A stretch of DNA of 64,000 nucleotides, from contig JAAGOF010000100.1 of the NCBI GenBank assembly GCA_010645155.1, positions 26,421 through 90,420 on the forward strand, written 5' to 3'. The notes under the pieces were generated by a model. The model was not told the DNA's origin. It did no database searches and saw only the letters and a program-made list of their open reading frames with translations. This document shows positions 1 through 11,500 of this stretch, piece by piece. The stretch is from Tigriopus japonicus (Eukaryota; Arthropoda; Copepoda; Harpacticoida; Harpacticidae). A program made the translations under genes and the position numbers. Position 1 is the first letter of the stretch, and each line of letters opens with the position of its first letter.

Positions 1-2449
1 GTCCAAAATGCTCTCGATGTCGAAAAATGCCCACCCTGACTACAGTAGACAAGATGAGAGTGGGCAAATTTGTCTCAAGTGTCCTTGGCTTCTCGGGTTC
101 TCTTTGCCAAAAACCCCAAAGTAGTCAAGTTGAATAAGATGGTGCAAGATCGAACAATGACGATTTTGTGTGTAACCCATGATCGTTTGAAATTTTAATG
201 GTCTTCAGATCAAAATTTAACGGTAATTCCTTAGCGTGTGTCTCAATTCAAGTTATCAAGAAAAACTCAAGAATAAGGCTGACGTCCATCAATAGCTTTG
301 ACCAATTTTCTGCATGGTGAAGCATCCATTTGGTACGGTAGTATTTTCAGATAATAGGTGACTCGTTATTTGTTGTTGCATAGTAATAGTCTCTATTGAT
401 CTACATTACACCTACGTTTTTCGTTTATGTTGTTCTTTGATGCTTCCAGCAAGATTACAGAGGCTTACACCTCATGTCACACTATGCAATTAACTTTTTC
501 TTTCTTTCATGGTGGCTCAATATTATTTTGAGACCCACAAAGTATAAAAGCAACAGATGGAAAGTCAATATTATGAGTGATAAAGCAACAAAAATAAACG
601 TTGACGTATACATATTTCTTACATTTTTCTAGCATGACAATTGATGCCATTGGCACATTTAAGCAATTCTGCGAGGAAACTGGAGCAACACACAATTACA
701 ATACACTAATATCGACAAGGCTCCATTCTGAAAAGTGAATACAACTTTGCTTGTGGCATTCATCCTTCGCTTCAGAAGTATGTTGCGTGATAAATATGTT
801 TCTGAGACCTAATACAAAACATAAATCAAACAGTAAGTGCTGTTAGAAAAGCGAGACTACCGGTAAATGCCTGTTTTACCGATAATTTAAAAAATGGAAG
901 AATGGAACTCGAATCCAACATTGCGTATGGGCACAATGGAACAAGTCGAATAGCTTAATTTCACGTCGCAAAGTAATTTGTGTATTCTAAGGCCACTTTC
1001 TTAAAGGAAATGTCCCGTTTCATTATATTTGGGCTTCCTGCCGTAAATGAGTTGTGGAATCCAAGAATGACATTCATAATTCAAGCACAAGCAGCTCCGC
1101 TATTATACCAATAGGACCTTCATCCATCTTGATTATAACTCTGACCGCAAACTTTGCTTTCTGAATGAAGTTCGTTTTTCGCATCTACTCGTATGGTTCC
1201 ATATTCCAGTTTATTCATGCCTTCTCTAACTTGGGAAGAAAGTCTGCCTTGTCATGGTTGAGGTGCTTCGACCCCTTGGCGAACATCTTACAATGACGAA
1301 TGTGGCCAATCTTTCATGCTTTTGGAAGATCGCTTGAAAAGGCAAACTTTTATGGGCAAGTCCCCGACAGAATTTGCTCTACTACATACGTCCTTGAATT
1401 GCAAACCTAAAAATGTTTGCACATCCCGAAAGGAACTCTTGTTTGTATGTAAGTTTGTTTTGGGTCCAAGGGCAAATTGATTTACCCAAAAAGTGCTCCT
1501 GGCCCGTGTAAACTCAACAAGCTATGCAAAATCCAAGAGATTTTTGTCCAAACAAATAGTATTGGTTATTGTTTTGCAGACCGTGAACAATTGGAAAAGA
1601 GGCTCCAAGCTTGCGTGTCCTTTGTTCCGGAATTCGGTTTTGTTGACGGAGTCTTGCCAGTCACTTCTTTTCATGACCTCACAAAACGCAACTGATTTTG
1701 TCCACACCGCGGAATATCTTAAGAGCCTTTTTGACCTTGACGACTCGACCTTGACTTACCAAATGTGCGTTCCAAGATTTTACTGTACATAATGGCACTT
1801 GATTTTCTATGGACCATGCGGTGAGTGATGGCCTGATGTCGTTTCCGAAATTCTCGCTCACTTTGAGTGGATTCGATGGAAGCTGACCTCCTCAATGGAT
1901 AAGATGGATCTTTTTCTGTAAATTAGACCAGCATGTCGTCAAATGTAAGTTCTTACATAAAGGGGGCAAAAAAGAAGGGGAGAAAGCTTGAGTACGGTTC
2001 AACTGTCTTTGTTGAGTGATCTACCATCCTTTTACTCCACCACAAACTGCTCCCTTCTTCGTGACGTTTCATCTATATTGGTTTCTCGTGGCTCGTGACT
2101 CAAATTTCAATCTTTTTGCGACCAATCATCGAACTTGAACTTTAGAAAAGCAAAAACCATCCTGAGGGGAATTGCCTTGGCTTTTTGTGATATTGGTAAC
2201 GAGGGTCGGAAATGAAATGCCTATTGATGTTCATGGCAAGTTTTTGCCAACTTGAGCTTTGATGAAAAGAAAGCTTTATTTGCAAAGTGAGCCACAACAT
2301 TTTAAGGGGCTCATTTTTTCCATTCTCTCTCTCAAACAAAAAAAGGCAACGAATGGTGGGCGATTGGTTAAAACATATCTTCATTGGAGACATTTTATCA
2401 GCCAAAATTGCCTTTGAAAGAATAAAACAAAACGGCCAAAAGCACTTAC
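1..2449. other. left-edge non-coding stretch, probably intron of the minus-strand gene
   Basis: No convincing exon was found here. The minus-strand gene to the right ends its last visible exon at 2450 in phase 1 with a good donor, so at least one more exon must lie in this stretch or beyond the left edge. I looked for a matching acceptor and did not find one. A short minus-strand open stretch at about 1218-1305, ending in PKLEKA and a stop, looks faintly coding, but its frame does not fit the upstream donor. Short overlapping open frames at 1477-1861 lie on both strands and look random. Confidence 0.5.
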
Positions 2450-2524
2450 CCAAAGCAGAGTCCACTTGATTCATCTTCCCAATATACGCCCAAACGGTCT
2501 TTTTGTAACCTCCAACGTAGAGAC
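2450..2524 (-). CDS. 75-nt phase-1 symmetric exon, last visible exon of the large gene
   Basis: It is flanked by a CTTCAG acceptor and a GG|GTAAGT donor. It adds a Gly codon completed across the junction and then LYVGGYKKTVWAYIGKM, continuing to a terminal split codon. Both ends are phase 1, so it can be included or skipped without changing the frame. Its aromatic and Gly-rich composition differs sharply from the polar exon before it and suggests a folded segment or membrane-proximal piece. Joining it to the 3284 donor rebuilds GGT, which supports it as real. The next exon was not found. Confidence 0.6.
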
Positions 2525-5500
2525 CTGAAGGCAATAAAAAAGGGGAAAGAGAAACGGTAAGTATGTAAGAGTGAATCGAAGAGATGAATGATTTTTTTTC
2601 AAATTTGAGTTGACATGAATGTTCAAGTTCCCTGTAACGTATAACTGATAATGCAATAGCAAGGCATATTTCAAGGAACTGATCAAAGGAATCATCCTTT
2701 TTTGGTGGTTATGCACTGAAGGAGCATAATATAGGTAGATACAAAATCCTAGAAATGCAAAAAGAATGTCCAATCCAAAGCAATATTGCTGCATCAATGA
2801 CCTTCGCTTTGATAAGTGTATGGACACTATTTTGGTTCGTTCATTCATCATAAAATACATTGCTTGGATCTAGGGATGGAACGAGTGGCTGCCTTCAGCT
2901 TGAACTCAATCTCTCCATTCGATTTCATACCTACTTGGGGACTTTGTAGAATGTGGCAATTTTTCCAAGTGCTCTTGTGGAGCCACATCATGATTGGATT
3001 ATTGTTGATTTGAATGCGCTAGGCGCTTGAGAGGAAAGTTAGCAATGTTGTTTCAGGCGCCTTTTCGATTTCGCTGAATATTTGAAAGTTCCCTTTCAAA
3101 GCGAACAAAGATACGGCCCACATATGTGCTTGTGTCGTTCGGAAAAAAATTGAAAACCAAAAATATGGACATGCCTCCGTCAGTTTCCATTCCTGTTACG
3201 TTCGAGTTTTGTTTCCCATTTACAAGAGAATGAATCTTGTTTTTCTCCTCGTTTTTCCCCAAGTTTCCGCCAAATCTCCTTACCGATTAACTCGTCCTCA
3301 TCAACGCCCGTGAGCGGTGGGGATGTTCCATCTCTGGCCAATTTCGATAGCAGGCGCTCTTTGGAACTCGACCGGCTTCGGCTTCTAGCCTTTTTCCGCG
3401 TATTAAGAGTGGACGAGGCAGTTAAGGGCGTAATGGTTCCACTGGTGGTGCCACAACCAGTCATGGACGATGTGGTTGAACCCTTCCGAGACTTGCTCTC
3501 CATCGTGGTACTTATTGGAGGTTGAGGGCACGTAGTCTCTGGCAATGCGGAAGCGGTGTCCTTTTCAATTGAAGAAGTGCTCCCCACGAGTGTCACCTTA
3601 GCAGGATACTCTTTAGAAGGAAGTTGCGATTGAGCCAATGAACACTCGGGTAACGAGGCCACCAAAACTTCGTCATTGTCATGGGCCCCAATGAGTTGTG
3701 CGATTAGCGGAGATGCTACTGAAGGGACTGCCGAAGGTTTCTTATCAGGCGAGTCCCCGAATCCGGCTGGAGGCTTAACCAAAGCCACCACATTCGGCGG
3801 TGAGTTTTGATCTTTAGTATCTTTTCCGTCACAGGAAAGAGACGGCGACTCAACTTCTTCTTGTGTTTTCGAGGTTCCTTTTTCGAAAGTTTCCTCGTCT
3901 CGTTTGGCTTGTTGTTCAAAGGAAACTTGAGGTTTCGCGTTCTTAACCTCGGGGAGCTGCGATTGTTCCTCATCTGCAATGGACCCCTCGGAGGTTGGTG
4001 GTTCGTGAACAATGGCGGAGTCGTGCTGAGTCTGATCCATTTCTGCCACGGAATGTGCCAGAGAGCTTCGTAAGGAGTCGTCGCCGCCCCCAGGAGGTGT
4101 GGTGGCCCCTGACTTGAACGCGGCTTCAGAGTCGATATGAAAACTGGTGCCCTCAGCCTCATCTTCATCAGCTTCGTCCTCCTCATCCGAGAGATTGATG
4201 ATGCCCACGATAATCTTATTTTCATCGTTCTCAGTTTCTGCCGCTGGGGTATTAATCGGGGTACGCTTGACCACCCAATCTTGAGCCTTAAATCCATCAT
4301 GCATGGCCGGACTACGAGCTAATCCACCGGGCGATGATAACACATCTGAACCCACAATTTTTCTCGTGATTGGAGTCTTAGCTGAGCCTGGTCGAGAGCC
4401 ATTGATCTTCGGCTTGGGTGGCACCGGCGGGGGTGGGTGGTCTTGTGGCGACTGGGCCTTAATCTGCTCCTCAAAGGCTCGACGCTTTTTGGATACATCA
4501 CCCGTCCCCATGGGAACCCTTTGCCAGATCATGTTGTTCTCCGTTGTTTCCATTCTTCCTTCTGTCATTGAAAGAGACACTGGGGACATTGTCAATTGTG
4601 ATGGTGAAGAGACACCTTGGCTTCCATGACCAGTCAACGCGATGCCTTGCCCCGTCCGAGAATGAGTCGTTGACGAGACCAAATCCAGCTTTAGTTCGTC
4701 ACGTCGAGGCTTCGATTTCTCCTCAAAAGTGGTTTCGCTTCTAGTTTCACTTAGAGATGGCTCGTTTTTCTGAGGTCCTTTGGGCACTGGAACTTCATTA
4801 TTGCTCTCGGTGGTGACACTATAGCTTCCAGAGCTACTGCTGCCCACGGAAATGGCATCCTGAGCGGGGGACTTGATTTGACCCATTTCTGCAACAATTT
4901 GCTGTCTCTCCCTTTCATTAACGGCACTTTTGTGGCTATTCTCGCCAGAAATTGCACCCATTCTTTGGGGTGTGCTCGTATTAGAGCCTTGAGTGGATGA
5001 GGGGAGACTATCTGCTTGATACTTTTGAGTGGTGGTGTTGGTATTACCCTGAGCAGTGCTTGATATGGTAATTGGTTCTTGGTCAGGTGCCAACGATTCT
5101 TGACCTACTTCAGCCACTGAGTGTTCAGAAACCTGGGGGTGATTTTCTGAACCGGAGGAAGACGCTTCATCTGCTGAGCTTTTCAATTTCTCCGATACTT
5201 TATCATTTTTTATTGACGACGATGCTGACAATGAGTGACCAGACCCCGAATTAGTATTACTATGCTCGCTGAGGTCCTCTGGAGGAACCATCTTGTCCCT
5301 GGTGATGTCATGGTCTTGGTTAAAATGATCATCCAATGACTGAGGCCCAAGGCTTATTACTTGTTCTTCTTCATAGTTGCCCGACATGGCTTCAGAACTC
5401 TTATCAACATGTTCGACCATGGAGCAGCCAGCCTGACCTTGAGACTGAACGATATCTGGGATAGAGCTATTTGACCCCAAGGGAGAAAGCCGCTGACCAA

Positions 5501-8500
5501 GATCAAGCTCGTCCTCATTTAAGCCCATTTCGAGGGTCTCCAATTCCTCTTGAGAAGAACGGGAAGTTTTCATTTCACCTTCAGAACTCGTCTTGGTTTG
5601 CGGAGATGAAGTCTTTTGTTTCGAAGGGCTCTTTTCGCTGAGATCTCGAGAGGCCCTTCTAAATCCCTCTGATGGCCTTTCAGACCATCTCATTTTCTCG
5701 TCTTCCTTTTCGACATTGTTATCTTCGCCTTCAGATTTAAAATTGTTTTGCATCTGGGCTTGTGGTTCTGTGACTGCCTTCCGAGCTGCCACCATCTTTT
5801 CTGTTTTTTCAGGAGACGGGATGTTGCTTTCCTCAGGTACCCGAGACATATTACAGACCGGGGCTAATTCTGGCATATCTTTATCACTTGGCAAGTCGTC
5901 ATCCTCCGAAGTGGTGGGTATGGAGATAGGGACAATGTTGTGTTTGGGCTTTTTACGGAGGTCCGTTCCAACTCCACCATCAAGACTTCCACCTTCTGAG
6001 CTCGACTTCTGCAACTTTCGGTGATGGTGATGGTGATGGTGGTGATGGTGTTTCCGTTGAGAATGTGATCCATCAGAGCTGCATGAACCCGTGGTAGTGA
6101 GTTGGGAGGCTCGTCTGGCCTGAGGTGGGGCTGCCGAATTGGTGACAATTGGACCATCGACGATCCCAACCGCCGGTTGTTCCGTTTCAGGAGTTGTGGA
6201 TGTTCCAGCTGAGCATTTTTCCTTCTTGTCGTCTAAATGGTACACTTGCAATTTATATCCGGGTAGTTGTTGAGCAATTTGAGGAGGTATTTGTTTGTGT
6301 GGAGAACCATATTGGATAGACGATTGTCTGACGGGTGGCTTGGGGGCCACCTCCGACCAATGCCGACCATGCTGCGGTTGCGGCTGAGAGGTTGGTTGGG
6401 GTTGTCCGGGTGTTTGAGAAACTGGCCTGAAGGTCGAATGAGGTGGGGTGGTCGAAGTAGAGGAATTATTCATCTTGACTGGCAGTGCCGGTGGCTGCTT
6501 GGAAACAGGCGAGGTTATCCCATTAGTGAGTCCCCCATTCGTTTGAACCGCCTCCGATACCATGGCAACCTGAAATGTTCACGGTTCTGTAGACTTCAAC
6601 CCACTGGATACCCTTAAAGTAGCACGTTATCATTCAAATTGGTTCAATGTAAGGTTTCAAGTTGGTGAGATGTTTCAGCAACAGGACTCGAGTGGTGGCC
6701 ACGAAAATTCCAAACCATTAGTTTAAATGAGGGAGGCCATTTTTCTCTTACACCTGTTACACGGATCCCCTTGGAAAAGCAATCGATTCTTCGCACGTAG
6801 GTTGAGAACAAAAGAGAATCCATGTCAGGAAAGGTTCCTTAACTAGACTTTAGACAAAGATCCCCTTGAAAGACTCAAGACTTTGTTTTCAAACAAACTC
6901 AAACCCAAAGCCTTTTCTTACCCGTTGCATATGATGAGAATATTGGGACGGGACATTGGGCATTGAGGTGCCTCCGTTTTTGGCTCGATTGTTCACATCT
7001 GTCTGTGTCGCTTGGGTCCGCATACTGTTCCTTTTGAGTCGTTCTGAAATTGGTGAGATTGTTAGAATTGAGGCATTTGTTGCCTCGTCATCTCATCACA
7101 TTACCAGTGCCTTTCAAAAATTTGCTTCACATTTTTGTTTTGAATCTGAAGTTCTCAAGTTGAGGGGGCAACGGGAAAACACTACAGATGGAACGGACTA
7201 CGAAGGTCAGAATTTGCATACAAACTGATTTCGAATGACAGCGACGTTTTTTCCTTTCATAGAAAAGAAATCTGCTTGAAAGGAGACTTTCAAAATATTT
7301 GAAAATGAACTTCAGCATATCTCGTATCTGGTCTTGAGTCTTCATCTAAGAGCGCAATTTCCTGATGGTGGTAGTTCTGTAGCACTGTAGACTCGGAGGA
7401 ACGCCAATGCGCTCTCATCTGTCCAATTCCGAGTGCAAAAGGCTTGAAAGTCTCCATGAAATTTGCAAAAAGACCCTGAAGTATTTCCGCTCACCTAGCT
7501 AAATGTGCTATGACAAAAATCCAAGTATGAAAGCTGTCAAAATGGGAAGAGCCCGCTTAAGAAATCCAAACGTAGAGTTGAAAGCTTCGCGACAAAAGCT
7601 CTCTTACCTAACATGATTTGTCTGGCCAGCTCTGGGGGAAGCATCTCCGAAATGTAGGCAAAATCTAAGCTGTCCCGAAAACCCTGGGATCCGCCCATGG
7701 CAGTCGAATCGATTAATCTCTCAGATGAATGCGCAGGTAAGAGCACGCCTCCAGGGGCCCCTCCTCCGCCTCCGGCGTTGGCCGCGGCTGCGGCGGCTGC
7801 GGCTCGTTGAAAACTTGTCTCATCCATTGTGGCCAAAGTTTGGGACCTCATCAACGAGGAAGCGTCAAAACTGACGTGCTTTTGCTTTCGCTCGTCGATT
7901 GAAAGTTCTGGGGTATTTGCACCTCCCAACTGGGAAAGAGAAAAATATATGGATAAACCGGTCCAAGCCGTAGGTTTGTAGGTCGAACAAAAGAATAATG
8001 AAACCAGTACAGTAAAAAATGACAGGACAAACAACTTTTTCCCCAGTCTCGGCAGATTGGCTTGACTTGTATTATACGTCAGGTCTCGTTTCCTCATTGA
8101 AAAGTTCCTTCTCGGCTGTCCACAGCCTGAAGGATGAATCTTCAATTTTTCACGACTCGTCAAGCCAAGAGGCTCAAGGGAGCAGCCAAAGCCAGATTTC
8201 CCACACACTCACGAGTCTGAGAGTTTCAGATGAAAAATTAATGACAACTTGTCTTCCACCTAAGAGAGGCCTCTCTTTCAGGAAATGGACCGGTAATCAG
8301 CTGCCATTACGAGCCAAATAGCTTCCTGCGATCCCGGAACTCACCTGACGACGATGCATGAGAAGGTCGGGCGTGTTGGGTTGAGTCATGCCCTCCGAAT
8401 CCAAGGAAGCGCCTTCAAGCAATTTTGATTGTTGTGGTCCCCCACTCATGGGACCCGAGGAGTAGACTCCCATGGGAAAGTAGGCCGCTGATGGGGGCAG

Positions 8501-11500
8501 AGTATAGCCTCCGCCCATTCCCCCACCTCCCCCACCATGATGAGCCATGTACGATGAGTGATGCGACGGAAGCATCGAATTCGGGGGCAAAGTATGGGGA
8601 CCGGATGGACCATGGACGGATGAGCTCTGCGGATACGGCGAAGCTCTCATTGACGGGTGAGGTCCATAGTACTGAAGAGGAAAAGAAAACTTTTTTGGAC
8701 GACGATGAACCCTGTTTTCGTCAAATTTTCATTCGCTTCTTTGATTTTTGGAATGTCATCTTCCAGCCTTTTTGCCACGACATATTTGACTTAAAGAAAA
8801 ATGGGAGTAGGTTTGAACAGCTGCAAAGTGTGGACAAAGTTTGGATCAATTGGGGAGTGAGAAGAAACGTGGACTTCGGTTATACACACACCTCTTGGCC
8901 TCATTTCAGCCCTTCTCTACGACGTTTTTTGTTCAACAATTTTAATGAGGAAAACACTGTATTGCATGTGGCAGAGGGGGGACTCTTTGCTTCATTTTGA
9001 GAATGATTGCAAAGTCTTTGGTCAACTGAGCGATCGATTCAGAAAGAGACTACTGACTAACTGAAGTTTTAGCCAAGAATCCAAGGTCCAAAAAGCATCA
9101 GAGACACTGAAATGACGGATGGTGGCGGTGATGTAAGGAATGAACGGCGGAAAAAGGGCCCTTTCGAGCATATTTCCCCACGGGGAAGGACACAGTTCAC
9201 ACTTTTGGATCCACTTCAGGTCTATAAAAAGTGCTTAGTGTAGCCAGTGAATGCGTACTCGTATAGGGTCAAGTTTGCCGTGGCCCTCTTTGTCAACTCT
9301 GACTGTTGAGAGGCGCCTCTCAACGCCTAGGCGTTATTAAGATCTACCAGAATGAATGAACTTTTTGGACGAAAGTTCTTTTCCATACTTGATGGTCGCT
9401 TTCTAAAGCTTGGCTAAGTGGAAATGCGGTGCAGATCTGACCTCAAACTGTCAATGCCCAAACGAGACAAGCAAAGAGAAAAAAATACTGGTAATCCCTA
9501 GACGAAAGATGGAGGACACTCGAGACGAGAAAAAGGTTCCGGGAAAGGAGCTTGCAATGTCCACTTGGAACAAGAAGCTTGGACCTGCATTTTCTCAAAG
9601 CCACAAGGTCAAGTTGATGCGACAGAAGTTCACAAAAAAACATCTATTGTATAGAATTGGTTCAAACATTGAAATGGGCTTCTTTGCTTCAAATGATTCG
9701 TCTGAAAATGTCTGTTTCGTAATGTCCAAATAAAAATCCGCAAGGTTTTGCTCGACATGAAAGGCAATTGTTGTTCATTTTATAATCATTTTTCAAGAGT
9801 CTTATTTGCGACTCCCAAAATAACTCTTCAATAATTGCATTGTTCGTAAAGGCTGAATGCCTAAAAATGTTACCTACCATCCAACATTGCCAACTCAAAG
9901 GCTCACAGGAATGACTAACAATAAATCAAGTACTTTAACACACAAGAACTCGTAGTTGCATTGTACCATGAAACTGGGAAAGCGTACTTCAAAGGCATTA
10001 GTTGAGACAAAAAACACACTTCAAAACAATCAAAAGCGATGAAATGAATCAGTCAGTCGTGGAAACAAGAGGAACAAAAACTCTTCTAAGACTTACTACT
10101 AATTGATTGTTGCATCGCTCCAACCTTGGCCCTTAATTACTTGTCACTTTAAGTCAATCAACCTGGGCAGTAGATTCAACCATTGACATCGAGTCGAGTC
10201 AGCTAAATGGGAATCTGGCACTCGAAAACAGCTAAAAAAGGTTGAATCAGATAATTGAACGCGGTGTTTCGAACGGCGTTATGGGTTTGGATCGAAATAC
10301 CCAAAGACATCTTGGGATTTTTTGGACTCAAAATTCAATGGGGAACAACTTCAATTGGTTTTATAACTTTAGGCCCAAGGAAAAAGTTAACCTAAAAACC
10401 TACTGAGTATAACTTTTTTCGATAAACTATTTAATCCATGTTTAGAGACCATTTAGTTACCTTATAAATTCCAATTGAATAAACATATATTGAGTATTCA
10501 TCCGCAGCTGAGTTATTTGACTTTGAGTGGTCCATTTTTGACCCCAAAAAGCCAAAAAACGATACAGTCATTTCAAAACAACAATTTCCAAAAATTTCAT
10601 TAAGCTTTTCAATATCACAAAAAGAAATATATTTTTTTCGAGTTTTGGAGCTTATGTCAAAATAGCTCATGATAATGTTGGAAAGCTAAATGATATCTTT
10701 GGGAATTTGTTTTTTACATAACTATCGTTTTTCGGCTTTTTGGGATCAACAATGGACCATTCAAACCCAAATAACGGCTGCAGATGAATATGTTTTTATT
10801 TAATTTGAATTCATAAGGTAACTAAATGGTATCTAAACATGGATTAAATAGTTTATCGAAAAAAGTCATAATCAATAGGTTTTTAACTTTTTCCTTGGGC
10901 CTAAACTAGAATTTCAGAATAAAAGTAAAGTTGTGCCCCATTGAATTTAGGGTCCAAAAAATGACAAGATGTCTTTGGGTATTTCGATCCAAAACTGAAA
11001 AGCCATTCAAAATTCCGTGTGAAAACTATTGGAACACCTAAATTTTCACCCCTGCACTGAAAATACTAACCCAATAGTAAAATAGTGGCCGTTTGATAAA
11101 GTAGATGGGTCAGAATATAACTTCCTACTTGCTTCATTCTTCAATGCACTATGAAAATACAGTAGATAACATATTTCCTGTCGAGCAATATTGTTTCTCA
11201 ATATCAGTCCATTGAGGGAGATTTTGGAAGAGCGGATTACAGCAGAGAAGTCATCTTTTAGTGTGCAAAAAAGAATAAAAAGTTAGCGTTTGGTGAACAA
11301 AAAGCCTGAGTAACCGAATTGCCGCCCAAGCAAAACGCTCCTTACATCTTAGTATTGCCAAGATCGCTTCGCCAAGTCATTTGCACCAATGCACAATTGT
11401 CTCCTCATCTTGGTCACTTCCAAAGAATGACCAAGTGGTTCTATCCCTTTCCATAAAAAGGACAAAAAGGCATGAATACCCAAATACTGTTTTTATATAA

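Noticed and set aside
1218..1305. Short minus-strand frame ending PKLEKA, as a possible last exon of the large gene
   Set aside because: Its acceptor is poor, and joining it to the phase-1 end at 2450 puts it in another frame that stops early.
3716..6169. Long frames on the plus strand and in other minus frames inside the 3.3-kb exon
   Set aside because: They are shadows of the exon's real frame, which is fixed by matching phases at both borders.
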